From Arhodomonas aquaeolei DSM 8974 (GTDB taxonomy: Bacteria > Pseudomonadota > Gammaproteobacteria > Nitrococcales > Nitrococcaceae), in assembly GCF_000374645.1 (NCBI RefSeq), contig NZ_KB894810.1, positions 62,001 through 126,000 on the forward strand: 64,000 nucleotides of DNA. Reading direction: 5' to 3'. The translations under genes were made by a program, and so were the position numbers. Positions within the stretch are counted from its first letter, which is position 1. Each line of letters begins with the position of its first letter. This document shows, piece by piece, positions 1 to 8,940 of this stretch. The notes below the pieces were generated by a model. That model searched no databases. It was not told where the DNA came from and saw only the letters and a list, made by a program, of their open reading frames with translations.

Positions 1-45
1 CGGCTCGACGCCGAGGACGTGCACGTGGAGGTGGTCCGGCGATGA
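1..45 (+). CDS. metN: C-terminal end of methionine ABC transporter ATPase MetN (partial)
   Basis: Only the last 14 codons and the TGA stop lie in the window. They end with a Val-Arg-Arg tail typical of the C-terminal regulatory domain. The stop overlaps the ATG of metI in an ATGA, which indicates translational coupling. The identity is inferred from the metN-metI-metQ order and not from motifs, because no catalytic region is present. Confidence 0.7.
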   Translation, partial: RLDAEDVHVEVVRR

Positions 46-719
46 GCGGGCTGATGAACGAGCTGTTGCCCAACGTCCAGTGGTGGGAGCTCGGCAGCGC
101 CACCTGGGACACGGCGCTGATGGTGGGCGGCTCACTGCTGTTCATCGTCGCCTTCGGCCTGCCCCTGGGCGTGCTGCTGTTCCTCACCGGCAAGCGCCAG
201 CCGCTGGCGCAGCCGGCGGTCTACGGCGTCGTCTCCTTCGTGGTGAACGTGCTGCGCTCGGTGCCGTTCATCATCCTGCTGATCGTGATGATCCCGGTGA
301 CGGTGCTCATCGTCGGCACCTCGCTGGGCGTGGCCGGCGTGATCCCGCCGCTGGTGGCGGCGGGCACACCGTTCTTCGCCCGCCTGGTGGAGACCTCGCT
401 GCGCGAGGTCGACCGCGGGGTGATCGAAGCGGCGGAGGCCATGGGCGCGACCACGCCCCAGATCGTCTTCGGCGCGCTGCTCCCGGAGGCCCTGCCCGGG
501 ATCATCGCCGGGGTCACCGTCACCGCCATTACCCTGGTCTCCTACGCCGCGATGGCCGGCGTGGTCGGTGGAGGCGGCCTCGGCGACCTGGCCATCCGCT
601 ACGGCTACCAGCGCTTCCAGACCGACGTGATGATCGTCACCGTCATCCTGCTGGTGGTGCTCGTGCAGCTGCTGCAGATGCTCGGCGACCGGCTGGTGCT
701 GTACTTCAGCCGCCGCTGA
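42..719 (+). CDS. metI: D/L-methionine ABC transporter permease MetI
   Basis: This is the inner-membrane permease of the MetNIQ importer for methionine. The 225-residue length matches the family (about 217-225). Five hydrophobic segments are visible, starting near residues 25-48. The EAA loop that docks on MetN is seen as EAAEAMGATTPQIVFGALLPEA at about residues 129-150, interrupted here only for description. The C-terminal VGGGGLGDLAIRYGYQRF stretch is characteristic of MetI. The gene starts inside the metN stop codon, and metQ follows after 39 bases, so the three form one operon. Confidence 0.93.
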   Translation: MSGLMNELLPNVQWWELGSATWDTALMVGGSLLFIVAFGLPLGVLLFLTGKRQPLAQPAVYGVVSFVVNVLRSVPFIILLIVMIPVTVLIVGTSLGVAGVIPPLVAAGTPFFARLVETSLREVDRGVIEAAEAMGATTPQIVFGALLPEALPGIIAGVTVTAITLVSYAAMAGVVGGGGLGDLAIRYGYQRFQTDVMIVTVILLVVLVQLLQMLGDRLVLYFSRR

Positions 720-758
720 GCCATCCCCTATCCGGATACACCGACACGGAGGACCCCC

Positions 759-1538
759 ATGAAACGTCTGCTCCTGATCGCCCTCGTGGCCCTCGCGACC
801 CCGTTCGCCAGCGCCGGTGCCGAGACCCTCAGCGTCGCGGCAACACCGGTGCCCCACGCCGAGATCCTGAAGTTCATCAAGCCCCGCCTCGCGAAGGAGG
901 GTGTGGACCTCGAGATCCGTGTGTTCACCGACTATGTGCAGCCCAACGTGCAGGTCGCGGAGGGACGCATCGACGCCAACTACTTCCAGCACACGCCCTA
1001 TCTCAAGGAATTCAACAAGGGCCGCGGCACCTCGCTCGTGCCGGTGACCGGCGTGCACATCGAGCCCTTCGGCGCCTACTCCAGCGAGGTCGACTCCCTG
1101 GACGCCCTCCCGGACGGCGCGACCGTTGCCATCCCCAACGATCCGACCAACGGCGGGCGGGCGCTGCTGCTGCTGGAGAAGGCGGGCGTGATCGGGCTCT
1201 CCGACGAGGCGGGCATCCTGGCCACGCCGCAGGACATCACCGCCAACCCGAAGGACCTGACGTTCCAGGCGCTGGAGGCGGCCATGCTGCCCCGCGTGCT
1301 CAACCAGGTGGACCTGGCGCTGATCAACACCAACTACGCGCTGGAGGCGGACCTCAACCCGACGGAGGACGCGCTGGCGATCGAGGGCGCGGACTCCCCC
1401 TACGTCAACGTGCTGGTGACCCGCGAGGACAACCGCGACAGCGAGGCGGTGCAGAAGCTCGCCGACGCGCTCACCAGCCAGGCGGTGGCGGACTTCATCG
1501 AGCGCAAGTACGACGGCGCGGTCGTGCCGGCGTTCTGA
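759..1538 (+). CDS. metQ: Methionine-binding lipoprotein-family protein MetQ
   Basis: This is the periplasmic substrate-binding protein (NlpA/MetQ family) that delivers methionine to MetNI. The 259 residues begin with a signal peptide (MKRLLLIALVALATPFASAGA) in which the usual lipobox cysteine is absent, so it looks like a soluble periplasmic form and not a lipoprotein. Family motifs VAATPVPHAEIL, the D-Y-V-Q-P-N segment and DANYFQHTPYL follow. A GGAGG Shine-Dalgarno sequence lies just upstream of the ATG. It is the last gene of the met operon, and the next gene is convergent. Confidence 0.93.
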   Translation: MKRLLLIALVALATPFASAGAETLSVAATPVPHAEILKFIKPRLAKEGVDLEIRVFTDYVQPNVQVAEGRIDANYFQHTPYLKEFNKGRGTSLVPVTGVHIEPFGAYSSEVDSLDALPDGATVAIPNDPTNGGRALLLLEKAGVIGLSDEAGILATPQDITANPKDLTFQALEAAMLPRVLNQVDLALINTNYALEADLNPTEDALAIEGADSPYVNVLVTREDNRDSEAVQKLADALTSQAVADFIERKYDGAVVPAF

Positions 1539-1845
1539 CCCGCCCCGCCGCATGCGGGCCATCGGGGCCATACCCCGGCGGCCCGCTCGTCACGGGACCG
1601 CCATGCCCTCGCACCGGCGGCCCCGACACCCGCCCGGGTGGCACCCCCTGAACGGCATACGCTCCCCGATCCGCACCGGGGTCGTCGCTCGACCTGCAAA
1701 AGGATCCGTGACGCACCTGCACGGGAAGCTGCCCCCGCCCCGCGCTCGCACGGCGGACATCGCGCCACGGTCTCGTGAATGACGCAGCCCGACGCGTGCC
1801 CCGGGGGACCCGCGGGGCGCACGGACGCGGCGGCAGCGCGCCGGC
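1539..1845. other. Convergent intergenic region with a GC-rich hairpin
   Basis: This 307-base gap lies between the convergent ends of metQ and the radical SAM gene. I see no credible coding frame. At 1555-1585 a hairpin can form: CGGGCC (1555-1560) pairs with GGCCCG (1580-1585), and an inner CGGGG pairs with CCCCG around a five-base loop. There is no T-tract on either side, so it may be a Rho-dependent end or an RNA-stabilising structure. Its function is unproven. Confidence 0.4.
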
Positions 1846-2820
1846 TCAGTCGCCGGCGCTGCAGCTCGCGCCGCCGAGCACGCAGAACTGCGCGCAGAAG
1901 GGATGGTTCAGCGCCACCTCGCCGGCCGCCTCGGCCAGGGTGCCGCCGAGCTCGAAACCGGGGTCGTAGGGCAGCAACGTGCAGGCGACCACCGACGGGC
2001 GCTCGGCGCCGCGGTGCTTGACCACCATGCGCGAGCCGGCGCACATGACGCTGTCCGGCGAGCGCCCGAGCTTCGACCAGCAGCCCTCGGTGATCTCGGG
2101 CACGTCCACGGCCGTGTCCATCTCCGGGAACAGCACCAGCGCCGCGGGATCGCCGGCATCAATGGCAATGCCCTCGCGCTCGAAATGCGCGGCAAAGCCG
2201 GCACGGACCACGGCCTCCGTCTCACCGGAGAACAGCCGCCCCGCAACGGCGATATTGAAGCCCTCCGCCGAGAGCCAACGCAGGCCGTCCATTGCCGGGC
2301 GCCAGGTACGCGAGCCCCGCTCCCACTCGTGCCACTCTGGGGTGTAGTGGTCCATGGACACGCGCATCGCCAGCCGCTCGCCGTAACGGGCATTCAGCGC
2401 CGCCAGGGCCTGCGCGTGCTTCATCATCGGGCGCATGGCGTTGGTGAGCACCAGCGCCCGGTAGCCCCTGGCGAGTACCGCCTCCAGCATGGCCAGCATG
2501 TCCGGGTTCATGAATGGCTCACCGCCGGTGAAACCGATCTCCGCCGTGCCCATGCCCTGCGCCTCGATCTCGTCGAGATAGGCGACGACCTCGTCGTGGC
2601 GGATATAGGCCAGACGGTCGTTGCGGGGCGAGGACTCGATGTAGCAATTGCGGCAGGTCAGGTTGCACAGGGTGCCGGTGTTGAACCACAGGGTCTCCAG
2701 GCGCCGCAGGGCCACGTGGGCGCGCGGCTCACCGTCCGCGGTGACTGCGGGATCGTGGAACTTGCCCGGCTGGAAGAAGTAACCGGTCTGCGCGGCGGTC
2801 TCTTTGGCGTGGCTACTCAA
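1846..2820 (-). CDS. Radical SAM protein with SPASM-like C-terminal cysteines, function unknown
   Basis: This belongs to the radical SAM superfamily. The [4Fe-4S] motif CNLTCRNC (CxxxCxxC) sits near residue 52, followed by the glycine-rich GFTGGEP motif that binds S-adenosylmethionine. The C-terminal third has additional cysteines (CWSK, VMC, VVACTLL, and a terminal CAQFCVLGGASC), which suggests auxiliary Fe-S ligation as in SPASM/MoaA-like enzymes. I chose a TTG start at 2820 because AAGGAG at 2829-2834 lies eight bases upstream. A longer frame to 2874 starts with low-complexity sequence and has no such site. The protein is about 324 residues. No peptide substrate, cofactor or partner gene is adjacent, so the substrate cannot be named. 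Confidence 0.75.
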   Translation of the reverse strand: MSSHAKETAAQTGYFFQPGKFHDPAVTADGEPRAHVALRRLETLWFNTGTLCNLTCRNCYIESSPRNDRLAYIRHDEVVAYLDEIEAQGMGTAEIGFTGGEPFMNPDMLAMLEAVLARGYRALVLTNAMRPMMKHAQALAALNARYGERLAMRVSMDHYTPEWHEWERGSRTWRPAMDGLRWLSAEGFNIAVAGRLFSGETEAVVRAGFAAHFEREGIAIDAGDPAALVLFPEMDTAVDVPEITEGCWSKLGRSPDSVMCAGSRMVVKHRGAERPSVVACTLLPYDPGFELGGTLAEAAGEVALNHPFCAQFCVLGGASCSAGD

Positions 2821-2828
2821 AAGGCCTG

Positions 2829-2834
2829 CTCCTT
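2829..2834 (-). promoter_or_regulatory. Shine-Dalgarno AAGGAG fixing the TTG start of the radical SAM gene
   Basis: AAGGAG on the minus strand lies eight bases before TTG at 2820, while no comparable site precedes the upstream in-frame start at 2874. This decides the start. Confidence 0.7.
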
Positions 2835-2935
2835 GTCGTTGCCCTGCCCGGCCCGGGCACCCCGAACCGGTCACGGCGGCGTTATAGCGCGGAGACGCAC
2901 GGGTAAGGAATACGCCGGACTACGTACACCGACAC

Positions 2936-4960
<2,025 letters not shown>

Positions 4961-4998
4961 AGGGGATTTCGGCCTCCGTTGGCCGTTGGCGTATCATC

Positions 4999-5015
4999 CC
5001 CGGCATTATGCCGGG
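4999..5015. repeat. Perfect 17-base palindrome between uvrB and the divergent aminotransferase
   Basis: CCCGGCAT-T-ATGCCGGG is an 8-1-8 perfect inverted repeat in the 137-base space between the two divergent genes. It lies 38 bases upstream of the uvrB start and 82 bases upstream of the aminotransferase TTG. It could be an operator for a dimeric regulator or an RNA hairpin in the aminotransferase leader. No T-tract follows, so it is not an intrinsic terminator. Confidence 0.5.
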
Positions 5016-5097
5016 TAACGGACCCGGTGCGGCGTGTCGCCGCCGGACGGCGGCGTCGCGCTACCCGCGTGTGTGCCGGTACAGGTGGAGGTGGATC

Positions 5098-6291
5098 TTG
5101 GCGTTTCAACTCGCACGACGGGTGCAGCGGGTGCGGCCGTCGCCGACCATGAGCGTGACCGCGCGGGCCGCGGCACTACGGGCCGACGGCCGCGACGTGA
5201 TCGGCCTGAGCGCCGGCGAGCCCGACTTCGACACCCCCGAGCCTATCAGGGAGGCGGCGGTCGCGGCGATCCGCGCCGGCGAGACCCGCTATACCCCGGT
5301 CCCGGGCACGGACGCGCTCCGCGACGCCGTCGCCGCCAAGCTGGCGCGCGAAAACGGCCTGCACTACGGGCGCGACGAGGTCATGGTCAGCACCGGCGCC
5401 AAGCAGTGCCTCTACAACCTCGCCGCCGCCGTCCTCGACGCCGGTGACGAGGCCATCATCCAGGCGCCGTACTGGGTCTCCTACCCGGACATCGTGCGCC
5501 TAGTCGACGGCGTGCCGGAGATCGTGGAGACCGACGAGCGCACGCACTTCCGCCTTACCCCGGACACCCTGGATGCCGCGGTCAGCGACCGCACCCGGCT
5601 GCTGATCCTCAACAGCCCCGCCAACCCGACCGGGATCGCCTACACCCGCGACGAGCTGGCCGCCCTGGGCGAGGTCCTGCAGGGCTATCCGGACGTGCTC
5701 GTCGCCAGCGACGACATCTACGAGCACATCCACTGGGGCGGCGCGCCGTTCGCGAACATCGTCAACGCCTGCCCGGCGCTGCGCGAGCGGACCGTGGTGA
5801 TCAATGGCGTGTCCAAGGCCTACGCCATGACCGGCTGGCGGATCGGCTACGCCGCCGGCCCGGCGCCGGTGATCACCGCGATGGCACGGGTCCAGTCCCA
5901 GTCCACCTCCTGCGCCAGCAGCGTCTCCCAGGCCGCGGCCCTCGCCGCCCTGGAGCACGGCGGCGAGGCGATCGCGCCCATGCGCGAGGCCTTCCGGCGC
6001 CGCCACGACCTGCTCGTCTCGCGCCTGGACGCCCTGCCCGGCGTGCGCTGCCGCCCCGCCGAGGGCACGTTCTACTGCTTCCCGGACTGCCGCCGGCTGA
6101 TCCGCGAACTGCCGCAGGTCGGCGACGATACGGCGCTCGCCGAGTGGCTGCTGGAACACGCGGAGGTCGCGGTGGTACCCGGCTCCGCCTTCGGCCTGCC
6201 CGGGCGGCTGCGCTTCTCCTTCGCCACGAGCGAGGAGCGCCTGAGCGAGGCCGTGGACCGGATCGAACGCTGCCTGGCGGAGGCCCTCTGA
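5098..6291 (+). CDS. Class I/II pyridoxal-phosphate aminotransferase, aspartate aminotransferase type
   Basis: This is a PLP-dependent transaminase of the AspAT Ibeta group, probably aspartate/aromatic with 2-oxoglutarate. The PLP lysine is in the motif NGVSKAYAMTGWRIGY at about residue 240. NSPANPTG and the terminal RLRFSFA segment (substrate carboxylate-binding arginine) are visible. The start is placed at TTG 5098, because GGAGG at 5087-5091 lies six bases upstream and gives 397 residues, the normal family length. The upstream frame to 5008 adds about 30 low-complexity residues. The gene is followed by tRNA-Asn. Exact substrate preference cannot be read from sequence. Confidence 0.85.
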   Translation: MAFQLARRVQRVRPSPTMSVTARAAALRADGRDVIGLSAGEPDFDTPEPIREAAVAAIRAGETRYTPVPGTDALRDAVAAKLARENGLHYGRDEVMVSTGAKQCLYNLAAAVLDAGDEAIIQAPYWVSYPDIVRLVDGVPEIVETDERTHFRLTPDTLDAAVSDRTRLLILNSPANPTGIAYTRDELAALGEVLQGYPDVLVASDDIYEHIHWGGAPFANIVNACPALRERTVVINGVSKAYAMTGWRIGYAAGPAPVITAMARVQSQSTSCASSVSQAAALAALEHGGEAIAPMREAFRRRHDLLVSRLDALPGVRCRPAEGTFYCFPDCRRLIRELPQVGDDTALAEWLLEHAEVAVVPGSAFGLPGRLRFSFATSEERLSEAVDRIERCLAEAL

Positions 6292-6303
6292 GGGCCGCGG
6301 GTA

Positions 6304-6331
6304 TTGACGCCACCGGCGCGGCCATTACAAT
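6304..6331 (+). promoter_or_regulatory. Sigma-70-type promoter for tRNA-Asn
   Basis: The -35 element TTGACG (6304-6309) and -10 element TACAAT (6326-6331) are separated by 16 bases. They end 23 bases before the tRNA 5' end, a distance typical of stable-RNA promoters. They lie right after the aminotransferase stop codon. Confidence 0.7.
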
Positions 6332-6354
6332 ACGCAGCTCACGGCTAACGCCAT

Positions 6355-6429
6355 TCCCCGGTAGCTCAGCGGTAGAGCAAGTGGCTGTTAACCACTGGGT
6401 CGGCGGTTCGAATCCGTCCCGGGGAGCCA
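6355..6429 (+). tRNA. tRNA-Asn (anticodon GTT)
   Basis: A full cloverleaf can be folded. The acceptor stem TCCCCGG (6355-6361) pairs with CCGGGGA (6419-6425), the discriminator G is at 6426, and CCA 6427-6429 is encoded. The anticodon loop CTGTTAA carries GTT at 6387-6389. The T arm contains the canonical GTTCGAATC. The gene reads asparagine codons. The region downstream holds relic genes, so this 3' end is a plausible former integration site, although I find no second copy of the tRNA end in the window. Confidence 0.96.
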
Positions 6430-6436
6430 AATTCCA

Positions 6437-6459
6437 CAGGGGCTCGCACGAAGCCCCTG
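6437..6459 (+). terminator. Hairpin downstream of tRNA-Asn
   Basis: CAGGGGCT (6437-6444) pairs perfectly with AGCCCCTG (6452-6459) around a seven-base loop. It starts eight bases after the encoded CCA. A C-run follows in place of a T-run, so it is a weak intrinsic terminator or a 3' processing structure. Confidence 0.55.
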
Positions 6460-6566
6460 GTCCCCCCAAAGCCTTCCCCGCAATCGAGACGTTTCCCTGC
6501 GGACGCGGGATCCACGGGTAGGCACAGCGCGCAGACCTCCCGCTCGGCCGTCACCCTCGGTGCCCG

Positions 6567-7081
6567 TCACGCCGAAATCCCGAATCTCTGCAGCCGCTTC
6601 GGGCTGATACCGCCGAGGGCGGTGAGCTGCTCGATACCCTCGAGCGGACGCCTGCCGATGATCGCCTGCGCCCGCTCGGGCCCGATGTGCGGGATGGCAT
6701 GCAGGCAGTCGAAATCCGCGGTATCGATGTCGATGCCCCGGGCGGCGGCACATGCGGTATCACGCCACGATTCGGCCCGCGACTGCCCCTGTTCTGGTTC
6801 CTCTTGCGCAGCACCAGGTGCAGGCCGACGGCATCCGCAAAGGTCTCCAGAATCCGCTCGCGAAGACGTGTTCACGGCCCGTTCGATACGGGTCTGCTCG
6901 ATCGCCCGGGAGACAGCGCGTCCCTGTCATTGGGGAGCGCCTGCCGGAGACGCTCTGCCACGTCAGGCGGACACTCCCCGTCGTCCAGCAGCGCGTGCAC
7001 ACACCTGTCCGTCGTGTGCGGCGACGTTCAGCAAACCGGCGATTGCGGACATGACACACCGCTCGGCGACAGCACGGATCC
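6567..7081 (-). pseudogene. Relic gene ending in a helix-hairpin-helix domain
   Basis: The minus strand from about 6875 to 6567 encodes a C-terminal helix-hairpin-helix pair. The segments IPHIGPERAQAIIG and LTALGGISPKRL are the two hairpins, as in ComEA-like DNA-binding modules. Upstream, protein-like sequence continues only by switching frame: LLDDGECPPDVAERLRQALP in one frame (about 6990-6931), RAIEQTRIERAVNT in another, then LRERILETFADAVGLHLVL in a third (about 6870-6810). That needs at least three frame changes, so the gene looks broken. I do not recognise the N-terminal part. An independent short HhH protein starting near 6875 is less likely, because its first 45 residues are low quality. 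Confidence 0.5.
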
Positions 7082-7199
7082 GAAAGATGGGGGATGCGGG
7101 AGCAGGATGCACTTCGAGCCTTTCCGTGCCCCGGGACTGGCGAAGTCGATCCCATGGGCGCATCCCGGCCGCTACCGACCCCGCCATCCCGCCCTGAAC

Positions 7200-7981
7200 T
7201 CAACCATGACTGTTGAGCAGTCTCTCCGCGACCTCGCAGAACCCACCACCGTGGCAGGCCGCGGTTATCCAGCGCGGGCAATGGGTCCGTCCGCCAGGGT
7301 GCGGGCGTACGTTCGCCACGTCGACGCTGTTGGGAAACCGCCGGAACATGGGCTCGTCGTTGGGTGCATCACCGACGAAGAGCACCCGGTTATCCCGCTG
7401 GACCCACCACGCCGAACACCTCCTCGAGCAGGCGCTCGGCCGTGCTGGCCTTGTCGTGCGTCCCGAACCAGGCGTTCACGTGGATGGAACTGGCCTGGGC
7501 GCGGGCGTCTGCCGAATGGAAGGTTGTGATGATCCGGGCGATTTCCGCCCGCGACCGTGGCGCCATGTCCTGGGCGTGATCCACGGCCATGTCGACGAGC
7601 CGATAGGTCTGGTCCGCGGCCAGTCGCGCGCCGGGAACCATAGCGACCACGTCGCCGGCGATCCCGAGCAGGCGCTGCTGGTCCGCACGCACCGCCTCGA
7701 GTGATTTCCAGAGGCACTGCCGCACCGCGCCGCCGGAAGCTGAAGGCACCGTTCTCGCCGATCACCGCCGCCACCGTCCATGCCCGCACGATGTGGTCAC
7801 ACCAACCGACGCAGCCGCCGGTTACGGGGATGACGTGCACACCAGTTTCGGCGAGCCGGTGCAGCATCGTCAAGGTCTCGGCTGCCAGTCGACCATGACG
7901 CGTGAGGGTATCGTCGACATTCGTGAGCACCACGTGGATATCGGCAAGCACCGCGGGCCCGGGCAGGGTCGACGCGGTCAT
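7200..7981 (-). pseudogene. Frameshifted HAD-IIB family phosphatase
   Basis: HAD-superfamily IIB (Cof/mannosyl-phosphoglycerate phosphatase-like) remnants occur in order in three frames. The N-terminal LTNVDDTLTRHGRLAAETL begins at 7981. In it the nucleophile aspartate of the usual T-D-I-D-D-T motif is Asn. The cap-domain part SLEAVRADQQRLLGI is in a second frame (7749-7390). The C-terminal LFVGDAPNDEPMFRRFPNS (Mg-binding GDxxND) is in a third (7385-7200). One lesion is an extra base in a GGG run near 7403-7405. The start overlaps the stop of the DeoR gene by ATGA, so the gene once belonged to the ugp operon. Catalytic loss and multiple frame changes make it a pseudogene. Confidence 0.85.
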
Positions 7982-8747
7982 GCCGCTGTCTTCCCCGCCA
8001 GTTGCAGGCGCGGGCCGCTGTCGCCGGGCGCCACGCCCGCGGGCAGGCGGTCCGTGGCGAGCACGTCGACCCCGTCCAGTGGCACTACACGGGACATGGC
8101 ACGACGCCCCCACTTGCTGGCGTCCGCAGCGAGGACGCGCATGCGGCTGTGGGCGAGGATGGCGCCGCTGACGGCCGCCTCCTCGGGCTCGAAATCGAGC
8201 ACCCCGTGGGCGATGTCGAGGCCGCCGCAGCCGACGACGCCGACGTCCACGAAGTAATGCGCGAAAAACGCCGAGACGGATTCGCCGAGCACGTCCCAGT
8301 CACCGTGGCGCAGGCGGCCCTCAGCCAGGTAGACCTCGACCTGCGGGACCCGCGAGAGCACGCCCGCGACGCCCAGGTTGTTGGTCATGACGCGGAGCCC
8401 TCGCCGTGCCGTGAGATGACGCGCCACCAGCTCCACGGTCGTGCCGATACCGAGGGCAACCGAGGCGCCCTCCGGGATGAGCTCGGCGACCGCGCGGGCA
8501 ATGCGCTCCTTGACGCCGGCGTTGACCATGCGGCGGGCGTCGACGGGGGCGTTGTGCGTAGTGGGGGGCGACCCGATGCCCCCATGGAGGCGCCGTGCCA
8601 GCCCCAGCTCACAGAGCTCGTTGAGGTCCTTGCGGATCGTCTGCGCGCTGAGAGCGAAGCGTTCGGCCAGCCAATCCACCGACAGCTCACCACTGTCACT
8701 GCGCTGCAGTGCCTCCAGGATGGCGTCCTGGCGGGGGAGGGCTTCAT
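7978..8747 (-). pseudogene. DeoR-family transcriptional regulator with a one-base frameshift near its start
   Basis: The DeoR-family architecture is clear. An N-terminal winged helix (RQDAILEAL, then LAERFALSAQTIRKDLNEL, then a GLARRLHGG wing) is followed by the sugar-phosphate sensor domain (GIGTTVELVARHL, MTNNLGVAGVL, GVVGCGGLDIAHGVLDFEPEEA). The natural ATG at 8747 overlaps the preceding gene's stop, but it reads out of frame after five codons. Restoring one base in the C-run at 8733-8737 joins it to the main frame and gives 256 residues, the family norm. As written, only a GTG at 8679 remains, which loses the first helix of the wing. It is probably the former local repressor of ugp. A homopolymer sequencing error is the alternative. 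Confidence 0.75.
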
Positions 8748-8940
8748 GCCTCCCCGCTCCGGCCAGCCAGAAAGGCCCCCGGGCGATCGGTGATCACCCC
8801 GCTCACGCCCCAGCCCCAGAGGGCCGCCGCGACGGGATCATTCGGCGTCCAGGCGTAGGCATCCAGCCCGCCGGCCCGCACCCGAGGCACGTCCGTTTCG
8901 CTCAGGCGCCCCTGTGGGCGATGACGCGATCGGCGATCAT
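8744..8940 (-). pseudogene. ugpQ: Glycerophosphodiester phosphodiesterase UgpQ with a large internal deletion
   Basis: ATG at 8940 overlaps the ugpC stop and encodes 12 residues, [12 protein letters not shown], containing the HRG of the GDPD active site. It then hits TGA at the junction near 8904. In a different frame the C-terminal end of a GDPD follows directly: RLSETDVPRVRAGGLDAYAW, then TPNDPVAAALWGWGV and VITDRPGAFL. A complete UgpQ is about 240-250 residues, so roughly 170-180 codons, including the metal-binding core, are missing and the join is out of frame. The enzyme hydrolyses glycerophosphodiesters to glycerol-3-phosphate, and that step is lost here unless a paralogue exists elsewhere. 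Confidence 0.88.

Noticed and set aside
6430-7199. Attachment site of a still-present integrative element at tRNA-Asn
   Set aside because: No integrase gene and no repeated copy of the tRNA 3' end were seen in the window. Only relics support a past event.
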